Source: Bacillota bacterium (lineage in GTDB: Bacteria > Bacillota > Clostridia > Lachnospirales > Lachnospiraceae). From it: a stretch of DNA of 6,620 nucleotides. A program made the translations under genes and the position numbers. Below the pieces are notes generated by a model. It made no database searches, was not told the DNA's origin, and saw only the letters and a list, made by a program, of their open reading frames with translations. Where the stretch lies: assembly GCA_023393095.1 (NCBI GenBank), contig JAEWMT010000014.1, positions 1 through 6,620 of the forward strand, read 5' to 3'. Of this stretch, positions 1-5,726 are shown piece by piece (the stretch's first letter is position 1; each line of letters starts with the position of its first letter).

Positions 1-395
1 CCTCTTGGGCACAAGCAGGTAGAGAAATTCCGTTATACGGAACAACACATGCGGATTATTTTTACGGGCCCATTCCATGTGCCAGAAGCTTAACTGCAGA
101 AGAAATTAACGGTGAGTATGAGAAAAATACCGGACTTGTTATTATCGAGACCTTAACCAAGGACGATATCAGTCCGTTAAGCATGCCTGGAATTCTTTGC
201 TGCAATCATGGACCATTTACCTGGGGTAAGGATGCCTTCGATGCAGTTCATAATGCTGTTGTTTTAGAAGAAGTTGCTAAAATGGCTTGTTATACCGAAT
301 TGGTTAACAAAGATGTGAAGCCGGCACCACAGACAATTGCTGACAAACATTATTTGCGTAAACATGGAGCAAACGCTTATTACGGACAGAATTAG
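1..395 (+). CDS. araD: L-ribulose-5-phosphate 4-epimerase AraD, 5'-truncated by the window edge
   Basis: AraD interconverts L-ribulose 5-phosphate and D-xylulose 5-phosphate in the cytoplasm, the last step that brings L-arabinose into the pentose phosphate or phosphoketolase pathway. The first full codon is at base 3, and 130 residues are visible before the TAG at 393-395. From memory of E. coli AraD (231 aa), the fragment aligns without gaps from about residue 103 to the end. Conserved stretches include GTTHADYFYG, EINGEYE, HGPFTWGK, DAVHNAVVLEEVA and DKHYLRKHGANAYYGQ. Key residues fall in register: the Asp of HADY (codon 54-56) equals catalytic D120, the His of NHGPF (207-209) equals zinc ligand H171, and the Tyr before GQN equals Y229. 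The other zinc ligands (H95, H97) would lie upstream of the window. The specific YYGQ tail and HADYFYG favour AraD over the related fuculose or rhamnulose aldolases. A sugar kinase follows after 55 nt, consistent with one operon. No damage is visible. Confidence 0.96.
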   Translation, partial: SWAQAGREIPLYGTTHADYFYGPIPCARSLTAEEINGEYEKNTGLVIIETLTKDDISPLSMPGILCCNHGPFTWGKDAFDAVHNAVVLEEVAKMACYTELVNKDVKPAPQTIADKHYLRKHGANAYYGQN

Positions 396-450
396 TTGAC
401 GAACGGTACCTATATTTATTTGATTATTTATTTAATAGGAGGATTAATTC

Positions 451-2049
451 ATGAGTTTATCAATAAAAGATGCCATTATTAGTGCAAAAACATATCTTGG
501 CATAGAACTTGGCTCAACACGAATTAAAGCCGTTCTGATTGGTGAGGATAATGTACCAATCGCGTCCGGCAGCTATGACTGGGAAAATAGCTTAGTAGAT
601 AATATTTGGACTTATAGCTTGAAAAGTATCTGGAAAGGGGTACAAAGCAGCTATCAGCAGCTTGCAATGGATGTAAAGCAACAATATGGAATCACACTTC
701 AGACAGTTGGAGCAATTGGTTTCAGTGCCATGATGCATGGTTATATGGTTTTTGATAAAAAAGGAGAACTTTTGGTGCCTTTCAGAACCTGGAGAAACAA
801 TATTACCGAGCAAGCATCGGAAGAATTAACAAAATCATTCCAGTATCATATCCCTCAAAGATGGAGCATTGCACATCTTTATCAGGCAATTTTAAATAAA
901 GAAGCACATGTTAAAGATATAGACTTCCAAACCACACTAGCTGGTTATATCCATTGGCGATTGACCGATCAAAAGGTATTGGGTGTTGGTGAAGCTTCCG
1001 GTGTATTCCCGATTGATTTGAATACAAAGAAATTCAGTCAGAAGATGATTGATCAATTCAATGATTTGATTGAAGAGGAAAAGCTCCCTTGGAAGCTGGA
1101 AGACATTCTGCCTGAGGTATTAACAGCAGGTGAAAAAGCCAGTATTCTGACAGCGGAAGGAGCAAGACTTTTAGATGTTACAGGTCAATTGGAGCCGGGC
1201 ATTTTACTTTGCCCTCCGGAAGGTGATGCCGGAACAGGCATGGTAGCAACGAATAGTGTTGCACAAAGAACCGGTAATGTATCTGCCGGAACTTCTGTAT
1301 TCGCTATGATAGTTCTTGAAAAGGAATTGTCAAAAGTATATGAGGAAATTGACCTTGTAACCACCCCGACCGGAAGTCTGGTTGGTATGGCGCACTCTAA
1401 CAATTGCTCTTCAGACTTGAATGCTTGGGTTGGATTATTTGATGAATTCTCAAAAGCAATGGGCATGGAAGTTGATATGAATAAGTTGTATGGAACTCTG
1501 TACAATTTGGCACTGAAAGGTGACGCAGACTGTGGCGGATTGTTAGCTTATGGCTATCTGTCCGGTGAGCATATGACACATTTTGAAGAAGGACGTCCAT
1601 TATTTGTTCGTTCCTCAGAGAGTAAATTCTCACTTGCCAATTTCATGCGCGTACATTTATATACGGCACTTGGAGCATTAAAGATCGGCTTGGATATCTT
1701 ATTAAAAGAGGAAAAAGTAAAGCTTGATGAGATCCTTGGCCATGGTGGTTTGTTCAAGACCAAAGGCGTGGGACAAAAGATTATGGCGGCTGCCCTGAAC
1801 GTACCGGTTTCTGTTATGGATACTGCAAGTGAAGGCGGAGCATGGGGAATTGCACTTCTTGCTTCCTATATGGTTAAGAAAGCAGAAGGAGAAACCCTGG
1901 AAGAGTATCTAAGTAATAAGGTATTCGCAGGAGAAGCTTGCTCTACAATCGCTCCTGATCGTAAGGATGTGGCAGGCTTTGAAACGTTCATGGAACGTTA
2001 TAAACAAGGCTTATCCATTGAGAGAGCAGCAGTTGATTTTCTAAAGTAA
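451..2049 (+). CDS. FGGY-family pentulose kinase, probable L-ribulokinase (AraK-type) or xylulokinase
   Basis: This is a cytoplasmic ATP-dependent sugar kinase of 532 aa, complete. The start is set by AGGAGG at 437-442, 8 nt before the ATG. The N-terminal FGGY domain opens with the phosphate-binding motif LGIELGSTRIKAVLI (residues 16-30). MMHGYM (94-99) matches the substrate-binding Met-His of xylulokinases. GDAGTG (258-263) carries D259 as the likely catalytic base. RTGNVSAGTS (273-282) is the phosphate-2 region, and GHGGLFKTKGVGQ (430-442) and SEGGAWGIALLAS (460-472) form the C-terminal ATP-binding region. It does not resemble the longer classical E. coli-type AraB (about 566 aa) as I recall it. 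In Clostridium acetobutylicum a non-orthologous kinase of this broad type (AraK, CAC1344, from memory) serves as ribulokinase near araD. Adjacency to araD here favours L-ribulose as substrate, but D-xylulose is a real alternative because the residues seen do not separate them. Two hairpins follow the gene, so it is probably the last gene of the operon. Confidence 0.9.
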   Translation: MSLSIKDAIISAKTYLGIELGSTRIKAVLIGEDNVPIASGSYDWENSLVDNIWTYSLKSIWKGVQSSYQQLAMDVKQQYGITLQTVGAIGFSAMMHGYMVFDKKGELLVPFRTWRNNITEQASEELTKSFQYHIPQRWSIAHLYQAILNKEAHVKDIDFQTTLAGYIHWRLTDQKVLGVGEASGVFPIDLNTKKFSQKMIDQFNDLIEEEKLPWKLEDILPEVLTAGEKASILTAEGARLLDVTGQLEPGILLCPPEGDAGTGMVATNSVAQRTGNVSAGTSVFAMIVLEKELSKVYEEIDLVTTPTGSLVGMAHSNNCSSDLNAWVGLFDEFSKAMGMEVDMNKLYGTLYNLALKGDADCGGLLAYGYLSGEHMTHFEEGRPLFVRSSESKFSLANFMRVHLYTALGALKIGLDILLKEEKVKLDEILGHGGLFKTKGVGQKIMAAALNVPVSVMDTASEGGAWGIALLASYMVKKAEGETLEEYLSNKVFAGEACSTIAPDRKDVAGFETFMERYKQGLSIERAAVDFLK

Positions 2050-2063
2050 TAAGTTTATAAAAT

Positions 2064-2093
2064 AACAAATCTCACGCTCCGCGAGAAATTGTT
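2064..2093 (+). other. Imperfect hairpin downstream of the kinase gene
   Basis: TCTCACG (2070-2076) pairs with CGCGAGA (2080-2086) with one A/C mismatch and a 3-nt loop. AACAA (2064-2068) and TTGTT (2089-2093) extend the stem across a small internal loop. It begins 14 nt after the kinase stop codon. Only TTT follows (2092-2094), so it is a poor terminator alone. It may protect the mRNA 3' end or work with the stronger hairpin just downstream. Confidence 0.4.
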
Positions 2094-2100
2094 TCTGATG

Positions 2101-2163
2101 AATAAGGGTATTTCAAATGACTATGTGATAAAAGCAGTGCACTTTTGAAATATCCTTATTTTT
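2101..2163 (+). terminator. Likely Rho-independent terminator of the araD-kinase operon
   Basis: A 17-base arm at 2101-2117 pairs with 2144-2160 with a single G-U wobble. The end of the right arm runs into TTTTT (2159-2163). The 26-nt loop is long for an intrinsic terminator and contains the 8-bp palindrome AGTGCACT (2136-2143), which could form an inner or intermolecular pairing. The stem is AT-rich. The T-run lies on the + strand side only, so it fits termination of the upstream operon and not a bidirectional element. Confidence 0.65.
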
Positions 2164-2205
2164 CGTAATAAATGAATTTAAGAAAAAATCAAACTTAAAT
2201 CATAA

Positions 2206-2220
2206 AATTGTGTAACAATT
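2206..2220. repeat. 15-bp inverted repeat, candidate operator
   Basis: The sequence is AATTGT-GTA-ACAATT, two perfect 6-bp arms around a 3-nt centre. It lies immediately upstream of the extended -10 box at 2235-2243 and covers the position where a -35 box would sit. That placement is typical of a repressor or activator site. No known regulator consensus is matched with certainty, and short AT-rich palindromes can occur by chance. Confidence 0.35.
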
Positions 2221-2234
2221 ATTTCTTGGCTCAA

Positions 2235-2243
2235 TGTTATAAT
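2235..2243 (+). promoter_or_regulatory. Candidate extended -10 promoter element
   Basis: TGTTATAAT has a perfect TATAAT (2238-2243) preceded by TG at the extended -10 spacing. No good -35 box is present at 16-18 nt, but an extended -10 can work without one. The predicted start, near 2250, would lie downstream of the ATG at 2244, so this promoter could not drive translation from that ATG. It could drive a GTG-started peptide from 2271, or give the two-component operon a long leader. AT-rich sequence makes chance matches common. Confidence 0.4.
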
Positions 2244-2408
2244 ATGAATAGATTGACGGTTGAGGAAAGTGTGAAAAGTATTGTTGATACAACAGCTGAT
2301 ATTAATACATTCTTGACTGAATTGAGCCATGTTCGAAATAATATGGATACGAATAATGAAATTGCAATCAGCCTAATGGATCAGGCGGAGAAATTTATAA
2401 CAGAATAG
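2244..2408 (+). pseudogene. Remnant resembling the C-terminal tail of a methyl-accepting chemotaxis protein
   Basis: This is a short frame of 54 codons from ATG 2244 to TAG 2406-2408. The frame is open upstream to about 2199, where a TAA closes it. The translation contains VEESVKSIVDTTADINTFL and MDTNNEIAISLMDQAEKF. I recognise these as resembling the extreme C-terminal helix and tail of clostridial chemoreceptors, a family usually 500-700 aa long. No transmembrane, HAMP or signalling-hairpin region is encoded in any nearby frame, so a functional receptor is not possible. There is no Shine-Dalgarno sequence before ATG 2244. A GTG at 2271 does have GAGGA (2262-2266) 4 nt upstream and would give a 45-aa helical peptide, so a small expressed protein is an alternative. 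The chemoreceptor assignment is from memory of family tails, and chance resemblance in a short amphipathic helix cannot be excluded. Confidence 0.45.
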
Positions 2409-2447
2409 TGACATCGTTATTGCCCCGGCTTTACTGTAATGATAATT

Positions 2448-2491
2448 AAATCCTCATAGGTATTGTAAACTTCAATGCATATGAGGATTTT
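2448..2491 (+). terminator. Hairpin with T-run upstream of the response regulator
   Basis: A perfect 11-bp stem (AAATCCTCATA, 2448-2458, with TATGAGGATTT, 2480-2490) ends in TTTT (2488-2491). The 21-nt loop can hold a smaller stem, ATTG/CAAT (2462-2465 with 2473-2476). It fits a weak intrinsic terminator for any transcript crossing the chemoreceptor-like remnant. Alternatively it is a leader structure if the two-component operon is transcribed from the -10 box at 2238-2243. Confidence 0.5.
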
Positions 2492-2497
2492 AGGTAT

Positions 2498-2525
2498 TTG
2501 AAAGACATAACATAAGTATTAGCAT
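2498..2525 (+). promoter_or_regulatory. Weak candidate promoter for the two-component operon
   Basis: TTGAAA (2498-2503) lies 16 nt upstream of TAGCAT (2520-2525), matching the -35 consensus at 5 of 6 and the -10 at 4 of 6 positions. The predicted start falls just before the ribosome binding site at 2535, leaving a leader of only about 15 nt. It sits after the hairpin at 2448-2491, where a new transcription unit would need a promoter. The match is marginal. Confidence 0.25.
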
Positions 2526-2534
2526 GAGTGAATC

Positions 2535-2540
2535 AGGAGG
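2535..2540 (+). promoter_or_regulatory. Ribosome binding site that fixes the response regulator start
   Basis: AGGAGG lies 7 nt before ATG 2548. An in-frame ATG at 2524 precedes this site and has no Shine-Dalgarno sequence of its own. Starting at 2548 also gives the usual receiver N-terminus (MIKVFLVEDE), so 2548 is preferred over 2524. Confidence 0.85.
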
Positions 2541-2547
2541 AAAAGGT

Positions 2548-4209
2548 ATGATTAAGGTTTTTTTGGTTGAAGATGAAATTGTAATCAGAGAAGGATTGCA
2601 TCGTATGATACCATGGGCGGAATATGGCTTTGAGCTGGTCGGTGAGGCCGGTGACGGAGAAATTGCACTCCCTATGATTCGTGAAATCAAGCCGGATATT
2701 CTTATTACAGACATAAAGATGCCCTTTATGGATGGACTGGCATTGAGTAAGTTTGTAAAAAAGGAGCTTCCCTCTACAAAGATTATCATAGTAAGTGGAT
2801 ATGATGATTTTGAGTATGCCCAACAGGCGATTTCCTTGGGAGTAGAATGTTATCTTCTAAAACCGATCAGTAAGAAAAGTTTTATCGAGGTTCTCGAGGA
2901 TATACGTAAAAAATGTGAAAATGAGAACGCTCAAAGAACCTATTATACCAAATTTAGAAATGAAATTCAGGAATATGAACAGTTATCCAGAAGGGATTTC
3001 TTTGACACCCTGGTATCCGGGCAGGTGAATATCCGGTCAATTTATGAGAAGGCGGAAAAGCTGCAGATTGATATTCTGGCTCAGGCCTATAACATTGTAC
3101 TTTTTTCTATGAGCGGGGTAGCCAAGGATCAATTTATGCAAGATACCTATACAAAGGAAATTGCTGAACTGCAAAATCACTTGGATCAATTGTTTCAGCA
3201 TAAAACAGATTTTCTTCTGTTTCGGAATCAAATCTTCAGTTATGCGGTATTGATTAAGGGAGAAAAAAATAAAATTAATATACAGACTCAGGAATGTGTA
3301 CAAACACTGCAAAAGTTTTTTACAGAGGGCGGCGAACAAATTGATTGGTTTATCTGTGACGGAAAAGTGGTGGAACGATTAAGCATGCTGTCTGAAAGTT
3401 ATCAGGAAGCTATGCACAAATTCGCCTCCCGTTATCTGAATAAATATCGCTTGGATGTTGATGGTAATGAGGTTCAGGATCCGGATTTTGTGAGCGATGA
3501 ACAAAAGCTAAAGAATATAGATGCGAATATGATGAATCCGGAATTAATTATTAATTTTTTAAGTAATGCACTGGTTGATGAAGTGAATGATTTTGTAAAA
3601 AACTATATTAAGATGATAGGGGAAGGGGTACTAAAATCAAAGATCTTTCGCCAATACATACTTTTAAATATTCACTTTAGCTGCGTTTCCTTTATACAGA
3701 AGCTGGGATTTAATAAAAATGAATTGAACCAATTTCTTTCCATTATATGCACGGACATATTACCCACCAATGAATACGGAGAGGAGTTAATTAGAAAGAT
3801 TCTAATAAAAGGAATTCGTTTAAGAGAAGAAAGTACAAAAAGCCGCTATAAAAGCGTAATTGAGGTAGCGATTGCTTTTATTGAAAAGAATTATTCGGAT
3901 GATTCTATCTCACTTAATAAAGTGGCATACGCTTCCAATGTAAGTGCAAATCATTTTAGTGCGTTGTTTAGTCAAGAGATGAAAAAGACTTTCATTGAGT
4001 ATTTAACTGAATTAAGAATGAATAAAGCAAAGCAATTATTACGATGTACGGATAAACGATCAGGTGAAATTGCGATGGAGGTAGGCTATAAGGATTCTCA
4101 CTATTTTAGCTTTCTATTTAAGAAAACACAAGGCTGTACTCCCAGTGATTATCGAAATAAAAGGGGAGGAGAATTATGCGAAAGCGAAATTCTATTAAGC
4201 CGGACATAA
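2548..4209 (+). CDS. YesN-type response regulator with receiver and AraC-family DNA-binding domains
   Basis: This cytoplasmic transcription regulator of 553 aa is the partner of the histidine kinase encoded next. The receiver domain spans residues 1-122: acidic pair E8/D9, phospho-acceptor D55 in ILITDIKMP, switch S83 in IVSGYDD, and conserved K105 in LLKPIS. The middle (about 125-430) is a linker region of the kind seen in YesN proteins, without recognisable motifs. The C-terminal AraC-type double helix-turn-helix spans about 434-538, with SLNKVAYASNVSANHFSALF, then EYLTELRMNKAKQLL and GEIAMEVGYKDSHYFSFLFKK, ending in TPSDYR. About 17 residues follow the DNA-binding domain, and their codons carry the ribosome binding site and start of the kinase gene. 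Members of this family generally activate nearby sugar-transport or glycosidase genes. The likely target here is the promoter of the binding-protein gene downstream (inference). The order regulator-then-kinase with overlap indicates co-transcription. Confidence 0.95.
   Translation: MIKVFLVEDEIVIREGLHRMIPWAEYGFELVGEAGDGEIALPMIREIKPDILITDIKMPFMDGLALSKFVKKELPSTKIIIVSGYDDFEYAQQAISLGVECYLLKPISKKSFIEVLEDIRKKCENENAQRTYYTKFRNEIQEYEQLSRRDFFDTLVSGQVNIRSIYEKAEKLQIDILAQAYNIVLFSMSGVAKDQFMQDTYTKEIAELQNHLDQLFQHKTDFLLFRNQIFSYAVLIKGEKNKINIQTQECVQTLQKFFTEGGEQIDWFICDGKVVERLSMLSESYQEAMHKFASRYLNKYRLDVDGNEVQDPDFVSDEQKLKNIDANMMNPELIINFLSNALVDEVNDFVKNYIKMIGEGVLKSKIFRQYILLNIHFSCVSFIQKLGFNKNELNQFLSIICTDILPTNEYGEELIRKILIKGIRLREESTKSRYKSVIEVAIAFIEKNYSDDSISLNKVAYASNVSANHFSALFSQEMKKTFIEYLTELRMNKAKQLLRCTDKRSGEIAMEVGYKDSHYFSFLFKKTQGCTPSDYRNKRGGELCESEILLSRT
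4162..4170 (+). promoter_or_regulatory. Kinase ribosome binding site inside the regulator gene
   Basis: AGGGGAGGA lies 5 nt before ATG 4176, wholly within the coding sequence of the response regulator, whose stop is 34 bp beyond the kinase start. This arrangement permits translational coupling of the two proteins. Confidence 0.8.
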
Positions 4210-5603
4210 GCCTTAACCGGAAGTTAAGAAAAATAACCATGAATATGATGCTTCCGTTACTTTTCTGGGTAGTATTAGTATTACTGATATTTGCTTATTA
4301 TGAAGTGAAATACTCCGAAATTACCCACAATGTAAATGCCAGCAGTAAATTTAATATGGATTTTAAGCAAACGGTTGATTTAAAAATGTATTACTATTCG
4401 GTTGATAGCAAGCTGCAAACGACTCTTCCGATAGCCGATGTGGAGGATGCGATTCAGCTTGCAAATTCTCTAACGAAGACGACTTACGGGAAGGAAAGCA
4501 GGAAAACGCTTCAAAACATGTTGGATTACTGTAATAATCTAAAGAATAAGATGTATATGATTGGTCAAACCAAGGATTATGACAGCCGGATGTTACAGCT
4601 GGAAAACAATATCTATGTATTAACAAAGCTAATTCAAGGGAAAATGATTGACTACATCTATTATGAAGCCGGATATATGTCATCCATTGAACAAAAAATG
4701 AAAAATGATGTTCGAATCGTTATGCTGCTTGCTTTTTTGTTTGTATGCGGGACTGTATTCTATTTGCTCTATTTCGGTCTTAAGTTCTCAAAAAGTGTAA
4801 CGATTCCGATCAGCAAATTGTGTAATAATGTGAAGCTGGTCGGTAACGGAGAATTTGCTATTCCTGAAACGAGGACTAAATATAATGAAATATCACAATT
4901 GGATCAGGGTATTCAACAGATGACAGAAAGAATTCAGCTGTTACTTAACAGTGTAAAGGAAGAAGAGAAGCAGCAGCATAAAATGCAGTTTAAGCTTTTA
5001 CAGGCGCAAATTAACCCACACTTTTTATATAATACGTTGGATACCATTGTATGGCTGGTGGAATCGGACAAGCATACTGAAGCAGTTGCAATGTTAGGCG
5101 ATTTATCCGTATTTTTCCGTACAATTCTATCTAAGGGACAGGATGTAATCAATTTGGAGGAGGAAATTAAACATACCCGAAGTTATCTTGATATTCAACA
5201 TGTAAGATATCAGGATATCTTGGAGTTTACGATTGATATTCCTGAGGAATTGATGGAGGTTAAGCTTCCGAAATTAACGCTGCAGCCGCTGGCTGAAAAT
5301 GCATTATATCATGGCGTAAAAGAGAAAAGAGGAAAGAGTACAATCAATATTATTTGCAAGGAAAGAGAAAATGATATTTTTCTGTATGTTACGGATGATG
5401 GCATTGGAATTAGACCTGATAAGCTGCAAACCCTAAAAATGGCTCTTGAGCATTCAGAGAGAGTAGGATTTGGTCTGACTGCAGTACATGAAAGAATTAA
5501 ACTATTTTTCGGTGATGAGTATGGAATTGATATTGAATCGGAATATGGCAGCGGTACAACGGTAATTGTACATATACCTAAAAATATTGAACTAAAATCA
5601 TAA
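4176..5603 (+). CDS. YesM-type sensor histidine kinase
   Basis: This membrane sensor kinase of 475 aa would phosphorylate the regulator encoded immediately upstream. Visible parts in order are a basic N-terminus, TM1 (about 24-42, hydrophobic LPLLFWVVLVLLIFA), an extracytoplasmic region of about 135 residues (45-179), and TM2 (about 181-203). A HAMP-like region follows (about 204-258, with PISKL and a coiled-coil exit). The His_kinase domain carries QINPHFLYNTLD with phospho-acceptor H282. The HATPase domain has the N-box LAENALYHG (N375), DDGIGI (407-412), GFGL (431-434) and a terminal GSGTTVIVHIP. The usual G2 motif in this family is GIGL, so Phe is a mild variation. The extracytoplasmic region is rich in charged and amphipathic helices and is much shorter than the roughly 250-aa double-Cache domains common in YesM kinases. 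It may therefore read a binding protein and not bind sugar itself (inference). The gene overlaps the regulator gene by 34 bp. The signal sensed is not known. Confidence 0.95.
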   Translation: MRKRNSIKPDISLNRKLRKITMNMMLPLLFWVVLVLLIFAYYEVKYSEITHNVNASSKFNMDFKQTVDLKMYYYSVDSKLQTTLPIADVEDAIQLANSLTKTTYGKESRKTLQNMLDYCNNLKNKMYMIGQTKDYDSRMLQLENNIYVLTKLIQGKMIDYIYYEAGYMSSIEQKMKNDVRIVMLLAFLFVCGTVFYLLYFGLKFSKSVTIPISKLCNNVKLVGNGEFAIPETRTKYNEISQLDQGIQQMTERIQLLLNSVKEEEKQQHKMQFKLLQAQINPHFLYNTLDTIVWLVESDKHTEAVAMLGDLSVFFRTILSKGQDVINLEEEIKHTRSYLDIQHVRYQDILEFTIDIPEELMEVKLPKLTLQPLAENALYHGVKEKRGKSTINIICKERENDIFLYVTDDGIGIRPDKLQTLKMALEHSERVGFGLTAVHERIKLFFGDEYGIDIESEYGSGTTVIVHIPKNIELKS

Positions 5604-5611
5604 AAAAATCA

Positions 5612-5624
5612 CCTAAAATTTAGG
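5612..5624. repeat. Short palindrome after the kinase gene
   Basis: CCTAAAATTTAGG is a near-perfect 13-bp palindrome 9 nt after the kinase stop. The stem is short, AT-rich and not followed by a T-run, so it is unlikely to terminate transcription. It could be a regulator site, but nothing else supports that. The remaining spacer up to the next promoter (5625-5680) shows nothing further that I can identify. Confidence 0.25.
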
Positions 5625-5684
5625 AATAATAAATTTTCAAACATTGTCGATAAGAATCTTTATGGAGCTTTGTACAGAAATAAT

Positions 5685-5690
5685 TATAAT
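5685..5690 (+). promoter_or_regulatory. Candidate -10 box of the binding-protein promoter
   Basis: A perfect TATAAT lies 36 nt before the binding-protein ATG. The expected -35 position (about 5661-5667, TATGGAG) matches the consensus poorly, and no TG extension is present. A good -10 with a poor -35 is typical of activator-dependent promoters, which would fit control by the adjacent AraC-type response regulator (inference). The predicted leader is about 30 nt and includes the ribosome binding site AGGAGG at 5713-5718. Confidence 0.5.
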
Positions 5691-5726
5691 AATAATTAGC
5701 TACAAAATATAAAGGAGGATTTATAA

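Noticed and set aside
396..424. TTGACG with TTTGAT 17 nt downstream, between araD and the kinase gene
   Set aside because: The -10 matches only 4 of 6 positions, and the 55-nt gap with no terminator fits simple co-transcription. TTGACG overlaps the end of araD and may be chance.
1185..1763. Minus-strand open frames across the kinase gene
   Set aside because: They lie antisense to a clear FGGY kinase, have no ribosome binding sites or recognisable domains, and are shadows of its codon pattern.
2524..2547. Longer start for the response regulator at ATG 2524
   Set aside because: It has no ribosome binding site, adds eight residues (MSESGGKG) not typical of receiver domains, and AGGAGG is correctly spaced for ATG 2548.
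5669..5684. AraR-like operator at TTTGTACA
   Set aside because: Only one half of the expected palindrome matches. The second half (AGAAATAA) does not, so it is not called as a site.
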